A stretch of DNA of 15,773 nucleotides from an uncultured Eubacterium sp. (GTDB taxonomy: Bacteria; Bacillota; Clostridia; Lachnospirales; Lachnospiraceae), in the NCBI GenBank assembly GCA_910579075.1, contig CAJTSV010000016.1, positions 35,538 to 51,310 on the forward strand, given 5' to 3'. Positions 1 through 6,817 of the stretch are shown one piece after another. How positions within the stretch are numbered: position 1 is the stretch's first letter; each line of letters opens with the position of its first letter. A program made the translations under genes and the position numbers. Below the pieces are notes generated by a model. The model was not told where the DNA came from and ran no database searches. It worked only from the letters and a program-made list of their open reading frames with translations.

Positions 1-395
1 GGGAGCCGTTCGCCATAGGAGACAATTACGGTGGCAAGCGTTGTAAAGTTTGCATCACAGTCCGATAAAACCGGAAGGTTTGCGGCCCCGTACTTTAATT
101 TGAGGTCGGTATTGGAAATGCCCGACAGATTCAGAATCTGCCGGCTGCCCAGGCGTTCCAGCGTCTGTTCCAGCGAGGAGAGCCGTTCGTCCGGAAACTG
201 TCCGACTGGAAAGGAATCAAGCGGTATCTGAATGTAATCCAGGCCGCTGATATCCTGCTTTCTTGTCAGGTTGGCACGCTGTTCCTTTTCCCAGAAGGCT
301 TCCTTTTGTTTCTGCATCGCACGCTGGGAGCGGTTGCGGAACAGGGAAAATGTGGACAGGAGAATCAAAATAAAAGGCAGAATCAGCAGTGGCAT
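1..395 (-). CDS. Partial gene: N-terminally anchored membrane protein of unknown function
   Basis: Reading the minus strand from an ATG at 395-393 gives an open frame of about 131 codons that runs off the left edge without a stop. The start follows a good ribosome binding site (AGAAAGGAT, about 8 bases upstream). The protein begins MPLLILPFILILLSTFSLF, a single hydrophobic helix of about 19 residues. A basic, Gln/Lys/Glu-rich juxtamembrane stretch follows (RNRSQRAMQKQKEAFWEKEQ). After that comes a soluble region with motifs such as DYIQIPLDSFP and LGSRQILNLSGISNTDLKLKYG. This layout suggests a membrane-anchored protein with its domain on the cytoplasmic side. I do not recognise the family. 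It is transcribed away from the micropeptide gene at 498. The C-terminus is missing only because the window ends. Confidence 0.7.
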   Translation of the reverse strand, partial: MPLLILPFILILLSTFSLFRNRSQRAMQKQKEAFWEKEQRANLTRKQDISGLDYIQIPLDSFPVGQFPDERLSSLEQTLERLGSRQILNLSGISNTDLKLKYGAANLPVLSDCDANFTTLATVIVSYGERL

Positions 396-426
396 AAAAA
401 TCGCATCCTTTCTGAAAGTAGTAGTG

Positions 427-438
427 AAAACCGGTTTT
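427..438. promoter_or_regulatory. Perfect 12-bp palindrome AAAACCGGTTTT, possible operator
   Basis: The sequence is an exact inverted repeat centred on a CpG, the symmetry typical of LacI/GalR-family operators. It sits 32-43 bp upstream of the minus-strand start at 395 and about 60 bp upstream of the divergent micropeptide gene. No convincing -35/-10 pair was found around it. The operator role is inference from symmetry and position only. Confidence 0.3.
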
Positions 439-497
439 TTATAAATGGCATTTAAAATAAAAATATATACAGGCTCACAGGCCTGGGAAAAGAGGTT

Positions 498-629
498 ATG
501 ATGTCAAAATCAGGCAAAACAAAAACAACGATTTATACATCGAAAAAGAAACGGACAGCAGCAGCGGTTATCTGCATTATCCTGGCTATTGCAATGATTG
601 TGCCGCTCGTAGCGGCAGCGCTTATTTAG
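498..629 (+). CDS. Small single-helix membrane micropeptide (43 aa)
   Basis: The frame starts at ATG 498, or at the adjacent ATG 501, and ends with TAG at 627-629. An AAAAGAGG ribosome binding site lies about 4 bases upstream. The product has a hydrophilic, strongly basic N-terminus (MMSKSGKTKTTIYTSKKKR). One uninterrupted hydrophobic helix of about 23 residues follows (TAAAVICIILAIAMIVPLVAA) and runs to the end of the protein. The positive-inside pattern predicts an N-in, tail-anchored single-pass peptide. The shape resembles Prli42-type stressosome anchors of Firmicutes, but I see no diagnostic residue, so the resemblance is only in architecture. It is divergent from the partial gene at 395 and is followed by a possible weak hairpin. 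Good ribosome binding site, sensible topology and clean stop support a real gene. Confidence 0.6.
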   Translation: MMSKSGKTKTTIYTSKKKRTAAAVICIILAIAMIVPLVAAALI

Positions 630-679
630 CCGCAGCTGTTTCTGGCAAAACTGGCAATGTCTGCTGCGGCAGTGCTTTT
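629..679 (+). terminator. Possible weak terminator after the micropeptide gene
   Basis: GCCGCAGC at 629-636 pairs perfectly with GCTGCGGC at 663-670, starting in the stop codon of the small gene. The loop is long (26 bases) and only a TTTT run at 676-679 follows, five bases after the stem. This makes a poor intrinsic terminator; it could instead be an mRNA-stabilising hairpin. Confidence 0.3.
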
Positions 680-887
680 GTCATGGAAAAAGCAGATATC
701 GTATATAATATTACCGATGATAATATTATCGTATATAATATACAGAACAAAACCGTTTCTGTCAAATATATTGGTGACTATTGCGCTTGAAAAAAAGGCG
801 TATTCAGCCGATAAAAGGATAAGTGGGTGCAGGGCTTTTGCACAGCGCAGGGAACGGTTGATATTTAGAAGAAAGGGTGGAGGTATT
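630..887. other. 258-bp non-coding leader before the VanW-domain gene
   Basis: This stretch holds the possible hairpin after the micropeptide gene and the tandem repeat array described separately. An open frame in phase with the downstream gene crosses it from an ATG at 657. That ATG has no ribosome binding site, and the frame encodes a low-complexity hydrophobic run created by the AT-rich repeats, so I treat it as untranslated. The last 20 bases contain the ribosome binding site GGGTGGAGG for the GTG start at 888. Confidence 0.55.
697..743. repeat. 15-bp AT-rich tandem repeat, three units, with embedded palindromes
   Basis: Units 697-711 and 727-741 are identical (TATCGTATATAATAT). The unit between them, 712-726 (TACCGATGATAATAT), matches at 11 of 15 positions. 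The array also contains a perfect 12-bp palindrome, GATAATATTATC at 719-730, and an odd-centred palindrome, GTATAT-A-ATATAC at 731-743. Both identical units carry TATAAT hexamers (704-709 and 734-739). The array is about 145 bp upstream of the VanW-domain gene and faces it. It could be a multi-site operator over the promoter of that gene. The regulator is unknown and no strong -35 element is visible. Confidence 0.65.
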
Positions 888-2708
888 GTGAAATTTCAGG
901 TGAACAGGCATGTGAAAAAAATTGCGGCTGGCGCGCTTGCAGCTGCTGCGGTTCTGACCGTGGGATTTGCAGCAAACGCAGCATATGCGGATTCGAAACA
1001 GGACGATAAGATACTTGATAATATTTATATCGGTGAGGTTGCTGTCGGGGGCATGAGTGGCGAAGAAGCAAGGCAGGCCGTGGACAGTTATGTGCAGGAC
1101 GTGCAGAAGACAAAATTCACGCTGCGCGTAAACGATAAAAAGATAACGGCAACTGCAAAGCAGCTTGGCGTAACATGGGAAAATACAGGTGTTGTGGACG
1201 AAGCGGTCATGATTGGCAAAAGCGGAAGCCTTATCACGCGGTATAAAGATAAAAAAGACCTGGAGCATGAGCCGAAGACGCTGGACATTTCGTTTGACAC
1301 GGATGAAGCAAAGATTCAGTCTTTTCTTTCCAAAAATAAAAATAAAGTAAACCAGAAAGCAGAGGACGGCGGCCTGATTCGTGAAAACGGGGCATTTACC
1401 ATTACAGGCGGCAAAGAAGGAATTGCGGTCAACGTAGAAAAATCCGCACAGGAAATTGCCAGCTATCTTGCAAATGACTGGAAGCTGGAAGCTGCCGAGC
1501 TGGAGCTGGCTGCGGATGTCGTACAGCCGCGCGGCTCAAAGGAAGAACTGTCCAAGGTAAAGGATGTGCTCGGTACGTTTTCGACCAATTACAGCAGCTC
1601 GAGTGCCGGACGCGCGATGAACGTATCGAATGGATGCGGCCTGATTAACGGCGCGCTGTTATATCCGGGCGATGAATTTTCGGTATACGAAGCGGTCAGC
1701 CCGTTTGACGCGGAGCATGGCTATGCGCTGGCAGGCTCTTACGAAAACGGAACCGTTGTGGAAACATATGGCGGCGGAATCTGCCAGGTGTCAACGACAC
1801 TTTACAATGCGGTTATCAAAGCGGAGCTTGCGGTAACCGAGCGTTTTCCGCATTCGATGATTGTCAATTATGTCAATCCGTCCATGGATGCGGCGATTGC
1901 CGGAACCTATAAAGATCTGAAGTTTAAAAACAGCACCGATGCGCCGGTTTATATTGAAGGCATTACAGGCGGCGGCATCATTACATTTAATATATACGGA
2001 CAGGAAACAAGGCCGGATGACCGTGAGGTTATTTTTGAAAGCGAGATTATCAGCGAAAATCACCCGGCGACACAGATTCAGGGCTCGGCGAGCCATAATG
2101 TCGGGTATGTATCGGTGCAGCAGTCCGCGCATGTCGGCAAGTCTGCAAAGCTTTGGAAAATTGTAAAAGAAGGCGGCGTGGAAAAGAGCCGGGAAGAATT
2201 TAATAACAGCAATTACCGCGCATCGCCGAAAATTATTGTTGTAGGTACCAATACGGCTAGCGCAGAAGCAAGGGCGTATATCCAGAATGCCATTGCGTCC
2301 CAGAATGAAGGGGCCATTTATGCGGCAGCTCAGACAGCGGCTTCGATTGCAGCGCGTCCGGTGCAGCCGGAAGTACCGGAAGAAAACCCGGAAGGCGAAA
2401 ATCCGGAAGGTGAAAACCCGGATGCACAGCCGGAAGAAAATAAACCGGATAAAAATGACAAGGATAAGGGTGACAAAAAAGAAGAAACCGGCAAAAAAGA
2501 GGAGCCTGTGAAAAAAGAAGAACCGAAAGAAAATTCCAAGCAGGAATCCACAGCCGGAAAAGAGGAGCCGAAAGAAGAAGCCAGGCCAAAGGAAGAAAAT
2601 AAGGTGCAGGAAAAAGACTCGCAAGCCGCTGTAAAAAAGAAACAGACGCAGGCGGAGACATCCGCAGATAGCGAACAGGCAGAAAATGAAGAAGAATCGC
2701 AGGACTGA
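888..2708 (+). CDS. Exported VanW-domain protein with charged C-terminal tail
   Basis: I place the start at GTG 888, preceded by GGTGGAGG, giving 606 residues. Starts further upstream would put an implausible extension ahead of the signal peptide. The signal peptide is clear: a basic start (KFQVNRHVKK), a hydrophobic core and an AYA-D cleavage site at about residue 34. Residues ~40-220 resemble the putative peptidoglycan-binding repeats usually found ahead of VanW. A VanW domain covers ~227-360, with the hallmark YGGGICQVSTTLYNA at about residues 293-307. A degenerate G5-like segment follows (WKIVKEGG to SPKIIVVGT). From ~493 to the end the protein is Pro/Glu/Lys-rich low complexity, probably a cell-wall-spanning or disordered tail. 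No LPXTG motif or C-terminal membrane anchor is present. VanW proteins are linked to the cell envelope and vancomycin loci, but their activity is unknown. No van resistance genes accompany it, so this is probably a housekeeping envelope protein. Only six bases separate it from the next gene. Confidence 0.85.
   Translation: MKFQVNRHVKKIAAGALAAAAVLTVGFAANAAYADSKQDDKILDNIYIGEVAVGGMSGEEARQAVDSYVQDVQKTKFTLRVNDKKITATAKQLGVTWENTGVVDEAVMIGKSGSLITRYKDKKDLEHEPKTLDISFDTDEAKIQSFLSKNKNKVNQKAEDGGLIRENGAFTITGGKEGIAVNVEKSAQEIASYLANDWKLEAAELELAADVVQPRGSKEELSKVKDVLGTFSTNYSSSSAGRAMNVSNGCGLINGALLYPGDEFSVYEAVSPFDAEHGYALAGSYENGTVVETYGGGICQVSTTLYNAVIKAELAVTERFPHSMIVNYVNPSMDAAIAGTYKDLKFKNSTDAPVYIEGITGGGIITFNIYGQETRPDDREVIFESEIISENHPATQIQGSASHNVGYVSVQQSAHVGKSAKLWKIVKEGGVEKSREEFNNSNYRASPKIIVVGTNTASAEARAYIQNAIASQNEGAIYAAAQTAASIAARPVQPEVPEENPEGENPEGENPDAQPEENKPDKNDKDKGDKKEETGKKEEPVKKEEPKENSKQESTAGKEEPKEEARPKEENKVQEKDSQAAVKKKQTQAETSADSEQAENEEESQD
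2382..2421 (+). repeat. Short in-frame 15-bp tandem repeat in the VanW protein tail
   Basis: GAAAACCCGGAAGGC at 2382-2396 is repeated with two synonymous changes at 2397-2411. A third, partial copy (GAAAACCCGGA) starts at 2412. The repeat encodes ENPEG-ENPEG-ENPDA in the acidic tail. Such arrays expand and contract by replication slippage, so tail length may vary between strains. Confidence 0.75.
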
Positions 2709-2714
2709 CAGGTT

Positions 2715-3698
2715 ATGAAAATAGGAAAAATACCAGAGGCTGTTCTCAAACGGTCTGTGTTAAACCAGATTCATACCCGCAGGGAAGAAGTGCTCTTAGG
2801 GGCTTCCGTCGGGGAAGACTGTGCGGCAGTAACCGTAGCAGAGGATGAGATGCTCGTGATGTCCACCGACCCGATTACCGGAACGGTACAGGATATCGGG
2901 GAGCTGGCCGTGCAGATTACCGTCAACGACCTGGCAAGCGCCGGGGCAGAGCCGGTCGGCATTATGCTGACGGTTCTGCTGCCGGAACGGGTCAGTGAAC
3001 AGAAAATGCGGCACATGATAGCGCAGGCAGAAGCAGCCTGCGCAAAAGTGCATGTACAGATTATGGGCGGGCATACCGAGGTGACAAAGGCGGTATGCCA
3101 GCCACTTATTTCCGTAGTTGGCGTCGGCAAGGCGAAGAAAGGAAAGCTTATTTCCACGGCCGGTGCGCGCCCGGGAATGGATATTATTATTACAAAATGG
3201 GCAGGCATTGAAGGAACCTCGATTATTGCAAAAGAAAAAGAAGAACAGCTGCGGACGCGGTTTACCCAGCCGTTTATCGACGGGGCAAAAGCCTTTGACC
3301 AGCTGCTGTCCGTGCTGCCGGAGGCTTCCATTGCGGTAAAACACGGGGTTGCAGCGATGCATGACGTGACCGAGGGCGGCATTTTCGGGGCGTTGTGGGA
3401 AATGGCCGAAGCATCCGGCGTAGGTCTGGAAATTGATTTAAAGAAAATCCCGGTGCGCCAGGAGACCATTGAAATCTGTGAATTTTTTGATATTAATCCG
3501 TATGAACTGATTTCCAGCGGGTGCATGCTGATGGCCGCAGCCGACGGAAATACGATTGTACGCGAGCTGGAAAAATCCGGCATTCCTGCAGCCGTAGCCG
3601 GAAAGGCCGTGCAGGGAAATGACCGCGTGCTGTATGCCGGCGGGGAACGCAGGTTTTTAGAGCCGCCAAAAGCAGACGAATTATATAAAGTAGTGTAA
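2715..3698 (+). CDS. AIR synthase-related (HypE-like) protein of unknown substrate
   Basis: This 327-residue protein belongs to the ATP-using PurM/HypE/SelD/ThiL superfamily, whose members phosphorylate or activate small substrates and usually work as dimers. Family motifs are in order: GEDCAAV at 33-39 (metal/ATP Asp35), STDPITG at 50-56, VNDLASAGAEP at 70-80, GGHTEVT at 118-124 and HDVTEGG at 216-222. It resembles HypE, the hydrogenase maturation factor. However, it lacks the C-terminal cysteine tail (PRIC-type) that HypE needs to carry the cyanide-forming group; it ends ELYKVV. No other hyp or hydrogenase gene is nearby. The true substrate is therefore unknown. It starts six bases after the VanW gene and precedes an Lrp regulator and an aminotransferase, suggesting a role linked to amino acid or cofactor metabolism. 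That last point is inference. Confidence 0.85.
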   Translation: MKIGKIPEAVLKRSVLNQIHTRREEVLLGASVGEDCAAVTVAEDEMLVMSTDPITGTVQDIGELAVQITVNDLASAGAEPVGIMLTVLLPERVSEQKMRHMIAQAEAACAKVHVQIMGGHTEVTKAVCQPLISVVGVGKAKKGKLISTAGARPGMDIIITKWAGIEGTSIIAKEKEEQLRTRFTQPFIDGAKAFDQLLSVLPEASIAVKHGVAAMHDVTEGGIFGALWEMAEASGVGLEIDLKKIPVRQETIEICEFFDINPYELISSGCMLMAAADGNTIVRELEKSGIPAAVAGKAVQGNDRVLYAGGERRFLEPPKADELYKVV

Positions 3699-3699
3699 A

Positions 3700-3721
3700 T
3701 GCAGGCAGAACTGCCTGTGCA
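3700..3721 (+). other. Intercistronic hairpin between the AIR-synthase-like and Lrp genes
   Basis: CAGGCA at 3703-3708 minus one base and TGCCTG at 3712-3717 form a six-pair stem over a GAAC-type tetraloop, directly after the stop codon at 3696-3698. TGC and GCA at the outer ends can extend it past a one-base bulge. No T run follows (GAAGAACAAAAAC). It is more likely an mRNA processing or 3'-end protection element, or a partial attenuator, than a full terminator. Confidence 0.35.
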
Positions 3722-3761
3722 GAAGAACAAAAACAGGAAGCATAACCAGGGGAGAATCAAA

Positions 3762-4244
3762 ATGCGTGAAAAGATATTGACATATATAGAAAAAAACAGC
3801 CGCATCAGCTTAAAGGAGCTGGCTGTGATTATGGGTGTAGACGAGGTGGTCGTTGCACAGGAGCTGAAAAACATGGAAGAAGAACATATTATCTGCGGCT
3901 ACCATACACTGATTGACTGGGACAAAACCGGCGTGGAAAAAGTGACAGCCATGATTGAAGTGCGCGTTACGCCGCAGAGGGATATGGGATTTGACAAAGT
4001 GGCAGAACGGATTTATAACTATCCGGAAGTAAACGCCGTGTTTCTTATCTCGGGCGGCTTTGACCTTCTTGTAACGCTGGAAGGAAAGACTCTGCGCCAG
4101 GTATCGCAGTTTGTGACCGATAAGCTGTCCACACTCGATTCCGTGCTGAGCACAAAGACAAACTTTATTCTGAAAAAATACAAAGACCACGGAACGATTA
4201 TCGCAGATGCACCGAAGGATGAAAGGATGTCAATTACGCCATGA
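3762..4244 (+). CDS. Lrp/AsnC-family transcriptional regulator
   Basis: I choose ATG 3762, preceded by CAGGGGAGAATCAAA, over an in-frame start at 3699 that has no ribosome binding site; this gives 160 residues. The N-terminal ~50 residues form a winged helix-turn-helix (ILTYIEKNSRISLKELAVIMG, then VVVAQELKNMEEEHII). Residues ~65-145 form the RAM ligand-binding, oligomerising domain, including VTAMIEVRV and the conserved FLISGGFDLLVTLEG. Length and layout are normal for the family, which senses amino acids and acts on DNA as octamers or dimers. Its stop overlaps the start of the aminotransferase gene (ATGA), so the two are translationally coupled. It probably regulates its own operon or the neighbouring amino acid metabolism; the effector cannot be read from sequence. 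Confidence 0.92.
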   Translation: MREKILTYIEKNSRISLKELAVIMGVDEVVVAQELKNMEEEHIICGYHTLIDWDKTGVEKVTAMIEVRVTPQRDMGFDKVAERIYNYPEVNAVFLISGGFDLLVTLEGKTLRQVSQFVTDKLSTLDSVLSTKTNFILKKYKDHGTIIADAPKDERMSITP

Positions 4245-5440
4245 GAAACCCGTTATCAAAAGAAATTGTAAATATCCCGCCTTCCGGAATCCGGAAGTTT
4301 TTTGATATTGTCAGCGAAATGAAGGATGCCATTTCCCTGGGCGTGGGCGAGCCGGATTTTGATACGCCGTGGCATATCCGGGATGAGGGTATTTATTCGC
4401 TGGAAAAAGGCCGGACATTTTACACATCCAATGCAGGGCTTAAGGAACTCAAAATAGAAATTGCAAATTATCTGAAACGGCGGTTCGGGCTGGAATATGA
4501 CTATCAGTCTGAAACACTGGTAACCGTAGGCGGCAGCGAGGCTATTGACATTGCCATGCGCGCCATGCTGGATGCAGGCGATGAAGTGCTGATTCCGCAG
4601 CCAAGCTACGTGTCGTATGAGCCGTGCTGCCGTCTGGCCGGCGGTCGTCCGGTTTTAATCGAGCTGCAGGCGGATAACGAATTCCGGCTGACGAAAGCGC
4701 AGATAGAAGCCGCTGTGACGCCGAAAACAAAGCTTCTCGTGCTGCCGTTTCCAAACAATCCGACCGGGGCAGTCATGGAGCGGAGCGACCTGGAAGCGGT
4801 TGCCGAAGCGGTGCTTGCGCATGATTTGTATGTCATCAGCGATGAAATATATGCGGAGCTGACGTATGTCGAAGGGGAAGGCCATGTATCGATTGCGTCC
4901 CTGCCGGGAATGAAGGAACGCACCATTGTCATTAACGGATTTTCCAAATCCCACGCAATGACCGGCTGGCGGCTTGGCTATGCCTGCGGGCCGGCACAGA
5001 TTCTGGAGCAGATGCTGAAAATCCATCAGTATGCCATTATGTGTGCACCGACAAACAGCCAGTATGCAGCCGTGGATGCTTTGCTTAACGGGGATGCGGA
5101 TGTTGCAGCCATGCGTGAGGAATACAATGGCAGGCGCCGTTACCTGATGCATGCATTTGCACAAATGGGGCTTTCCTGTTTCGAACCGTTTGGCGCGTTT
5201 TATGTATTTCCATGCATCAAAGAGTTTGGCATGACCTCTGAGGAATTTGCAGAAAAGCTGCTGTATGAGGAAAAAGTAGCCGTCGTGCCGGGCACTGCGT
5301 TCGGTGCCTGTGGCGAGGGCTTTATCCGGATATCGTATGCGTATTCACTGGAAAATTTGAAAATTGCACTGGAACGTGTCCGCAGGTTTATTGAAAAGCT
5401 GAAACAGGCAAACGCCGCAAGCCGGACCGGGGGAGCCTGA
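4241..5440 (+). CDS. PLP-dependent class I/II aminotransferase
   Basis: This is a 399-residue fold-type I enzyme of the aspartate aminotransferase superfamily. Visible active-site elements are GGSEAID at 98-104 (cofactor phosphate region), PNNPTG at 171-176, SDEIYAEL at 200-207 and the Schiff-base lysine Lys236 in INGFSKSHAMTGWRLGY, with Arg244 for phosphate. A C-terminal FIRISYA holds the substrate-carboxylate arginine. It transfers an amino group from an amino acid to a 2-oxoacid in the cytoplasm. The sequence is of the PatA/AspC-like type, but the donor and acceptor are not determinable here. It overlaps the Lrp gene by four bases and ends one base before trmL. The pairing with an Lrp regulator suggests amino-acid-responsive expression. 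Confidence 0.92.
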   Translation: MRNPLSKEIVNIPPSGIRKFFDIVSEMKDAISLGVGEPDFDTPWHIRDEGIYSLEKGRTFYTSNAGLKELKIEIANYLKRRFGLEYDYQSETLVTVGGSEAIDIAMRAMLDAGDEVLIPQPSYVSYEPCCRLAGGRPVLIELQADNEFRLTKAQIEAAVTPKTKLLVLPFPNNPTGAVMERSDLEAVAEAVLAHDLYVISDEIYAELTYVEGEGHVSIASLPGMKERTIVINGFSKSHAMTGWRLGYACGPAQILEQMLKIHQYAIMCAPTNSQYAAVDALLNGDADVAAMREEYNGRRRYLMHAFAQMGLSCFEPFGAFYVFPCIKEFGMTSEEFAEKLLYEEKVAVVPGTAFGACGEGFIRISYAYSLENLKIALERVRRFIEKLKQANAASRTGGA

Positions 5441-5441
5441 C

Positions 5442-5942
5442 ATGCCATTACATATTGTACTGCACCAGCCTGAAATTCCGCAGAATACCGGCAATATCGG
5501 CCGTACCTGCGTGGCAACGGGCACAAAGCTGCATTTAATAGAACCGCTGGGTTTTCTGCTGAATGAAAAAGCGTTAAAAAGGGCCGGGATGGATTACTGG
5601 AAGGATCTGGATGTGACGACATATCTGGATTACGGGGATTTTCAGAACAAAAATAAAGGCGCAGAAATATATTATGCGACGACCAAGGCACGCCAGCTTT
5701 ACAGCGACGTTTCCTACGGCCCGGACTGTTACCTGATGTTTGGAAAGGAAAGCGCCGGCATTCCGGAGGAAATCCTAAAGGAATATCCGCAGCGCTGCAT
5801 CCGCATACCGATGCTTGGCGATGTGCGTTCGCTGAACCTGTCCAATGCCGCTGCTATCGTATTATATGAAGCGCTGCGCCAGAACCAGTTCCGGGGCATG
5901 AAGCTGGAAGGCGCGCTGCACCGGCTGTCCTGGGAGGAATAA
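5442..5942 (+). CDS. trmL: tRNA (cytidine(34)-2'-O)-methyltransferase TrmL
   Basis: This 166-residue protein has the length and all three SPOUT-family motifs of TrmL, which methylates the ribose of wobble position 34 in certain leucine tRNAs using S-adenosylmethionine. Motif 1 is PEIPQNTGNIGR (residues 10-21), motif 2 FGKESAGIP (100-108), and motif 3 RIPMLGDVRSLNLSNAAAIV (121-140), which forms the trefoil knot that binds the methyl donor. There is no extra RNA-binding domain, as expected for this minimal SPOUT enzyme. A GGGGGAG ribosome binding site lies at about 5428-5434 inside the end of the aminotransferase gene. Two bases separate it from ecfA1. Tight packing suggests co-transcription more than functional linkage. 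Confidence 0.93.
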   Translation: MPLHIVLHQPEIPQNTGNIGRTCVATGTKLHLIEPLGFLLNEKALKRAGMDYWKDLDVTTYLDYGDFQNKNKGAEIYYATTKARQLYSDVSYGPDCYLMFGKESAGIPEEILKEYPQRCIRIPMLGDVRSLNLSNAAAIVLYEALRQNQFRGMKLEGALHRLSWEE

Positions 5943-5944
5943 GC

Positions 5945-6817
5945 ATGATAGATTTTGGCATGATTAAAGCGGTGAAGTTAGTACACGAATATATCCGGCG
6001 TGACGAAGAAGGCAATGTGGATTCGATTCAGACAGCGCTTGACCATATCGACCTGGATATCAAAGCAGGTGAGTTTATAGCCATCCTGGGCCATAACGGT
6101 TCCGGGAAATCGACGCTGGCAAAGCATATTAACGCGATTCTTACCCCGTCTGAGGGTTCTTTGTGGGTCGATGGAAAAGACACGGGCGACGATGACTGCA
6201 TCTGGGATGTGCGCCAGAGCGCCGGAATGGTTTTCCAGAATCCGGACAACCAGATTATTGCAAGCGTGGTAGAAGAAGATGTTGGCTTTGGGCCGGAAAA
6301 TATCGGCATTGAGACCGATGAAATCTGGAGCCGCGTGCTGGAAAGCTTAAAAGCCGTCGGAATGCTCAAATACCGGAAGCATTCCCCGAACAAGCTGTCC
6401 GGCGGGCAGAAGCAGCGGGTCGCAATCGCGGGCGTGCTGGCCATGCAGCCCAAATGCATTGTCTTAGACGAGCCGACGGCTATGCTTGACCCGCTTGGCC
6501 GCGCAGATGTCCTTCGTACCGTGCACGAGCTGAACCGGAAAAAGGGCGTGACCATCCTGCTGATTACCCATTATATGGAAGAAGCCGCAGATGCAGACCG
6601 GATTTATGTTATGGACAAGGGCAGCATTGTGATGCAGGGTACGCCGAGGCAGATATTTTCCAGGCCAGAGGAGCTGAAATCGCACCGGCTGGATGTCCCG
6701 CAGATTACACTGCTGGCACATAACCTGCGCCGGAAGGGGCTGGACATACCAGAGGGGATTCTGACCAGGCAGGAGCTTTTGCAGGAGCTGAAAAAATATG
6801 TCAATCATACTAAATAA
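5945..6817 (+). CDS. ecfA1: Energy-coupling factor transporter ATPase EcfA1
   Basis: This 290-residue ABC ATPase is the first of the two nucleotide-binding subunits of a group II ECF transporter for vitamins. All ABC motifs are present: Walker A GHNGSGKST (49-57), Q-loop FQNPDNQ (Q98), signature LSGGQKQRVAIAG (151-163), Walker B IVLDEPTA (172-179) and switch His209 in ITHYMEE. FQNPDNQ and the form of the signature are typical of EcfA/CbiO proteins. It hydrolyses ATP on the inner membrane face as a heterodimer with EcfA2, driving EcfT and an exchangeable substrate-specific S subunit. The start at 5945 follows GGAGG by seven bases; ATG 5960 is a less likely alternative. It overlaps ecfA2 by 20 bases. 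No S-component gene is in the window. Confidence 0.95.
   Translation: MIDFGMIKAVKLVHEYIRRDEEGNVDSIQTALDHIDLDIKAGEFIAILGHNGSGKSTLAKHINAILTPSEGSLWVDGKDTGDDDCIWDVRQSAGMVFQNPDNQIIASVVEEDVGFGPENIGIETDEIWSRVLESLKAVGMLKYRKHSPNKLSGGQKQRVAIAGVLAMQPKCIVLDEPTAMLDPLGRADVLRTVHELNRKKGVTILLITHYMEEAADADRIYVMDKGSIVMQGTPRQIFSRPEELKSHRLDVPQITLLAHNLRRKGLDIPEGILTRQELLQELKKYVNHTK

Noticed and set aside
31..231. Plus-strand 66-codon open frame at the left edge
   Set aside because: It lies antisense to the partial membrane protein gene, which has a proper start and membrane segment. The plus-strand translation shows no plausible protein features.
657..887. In-frame 77-codon extension of the VanW-domain gene from ATG 657
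   Set aside because: No ribosome binding site precedes ATG 657. The encoded residues come from an AT-rich repeat, and the true signal peptide begins at GTG 888 behind GGTGGAGG.
888..2708. Vancomycin resistance function from the VanW domain
   Set aside because: VanW domains occur widely in Firmicutes without resistance, and no vanA/B, vanH, vanX or vanRS gene is present in the window.
1791..2749. Minus-strand open frames opposite the VanW protein tail
   Set aside because: The Phe/Leu/Ser-rich translations are mirror images of the Lys/Glu-rich tail codons, with no ribosome binding site or family match.
2771..3874. Long minus-strand open frame of 367 codons opposite the AIR-synthase-like gene
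   Set aside because: It is antisense to well-supported genes, Ser/Thr/Pro-rich from reverse-frame codon bias, and has no recognisable domain.
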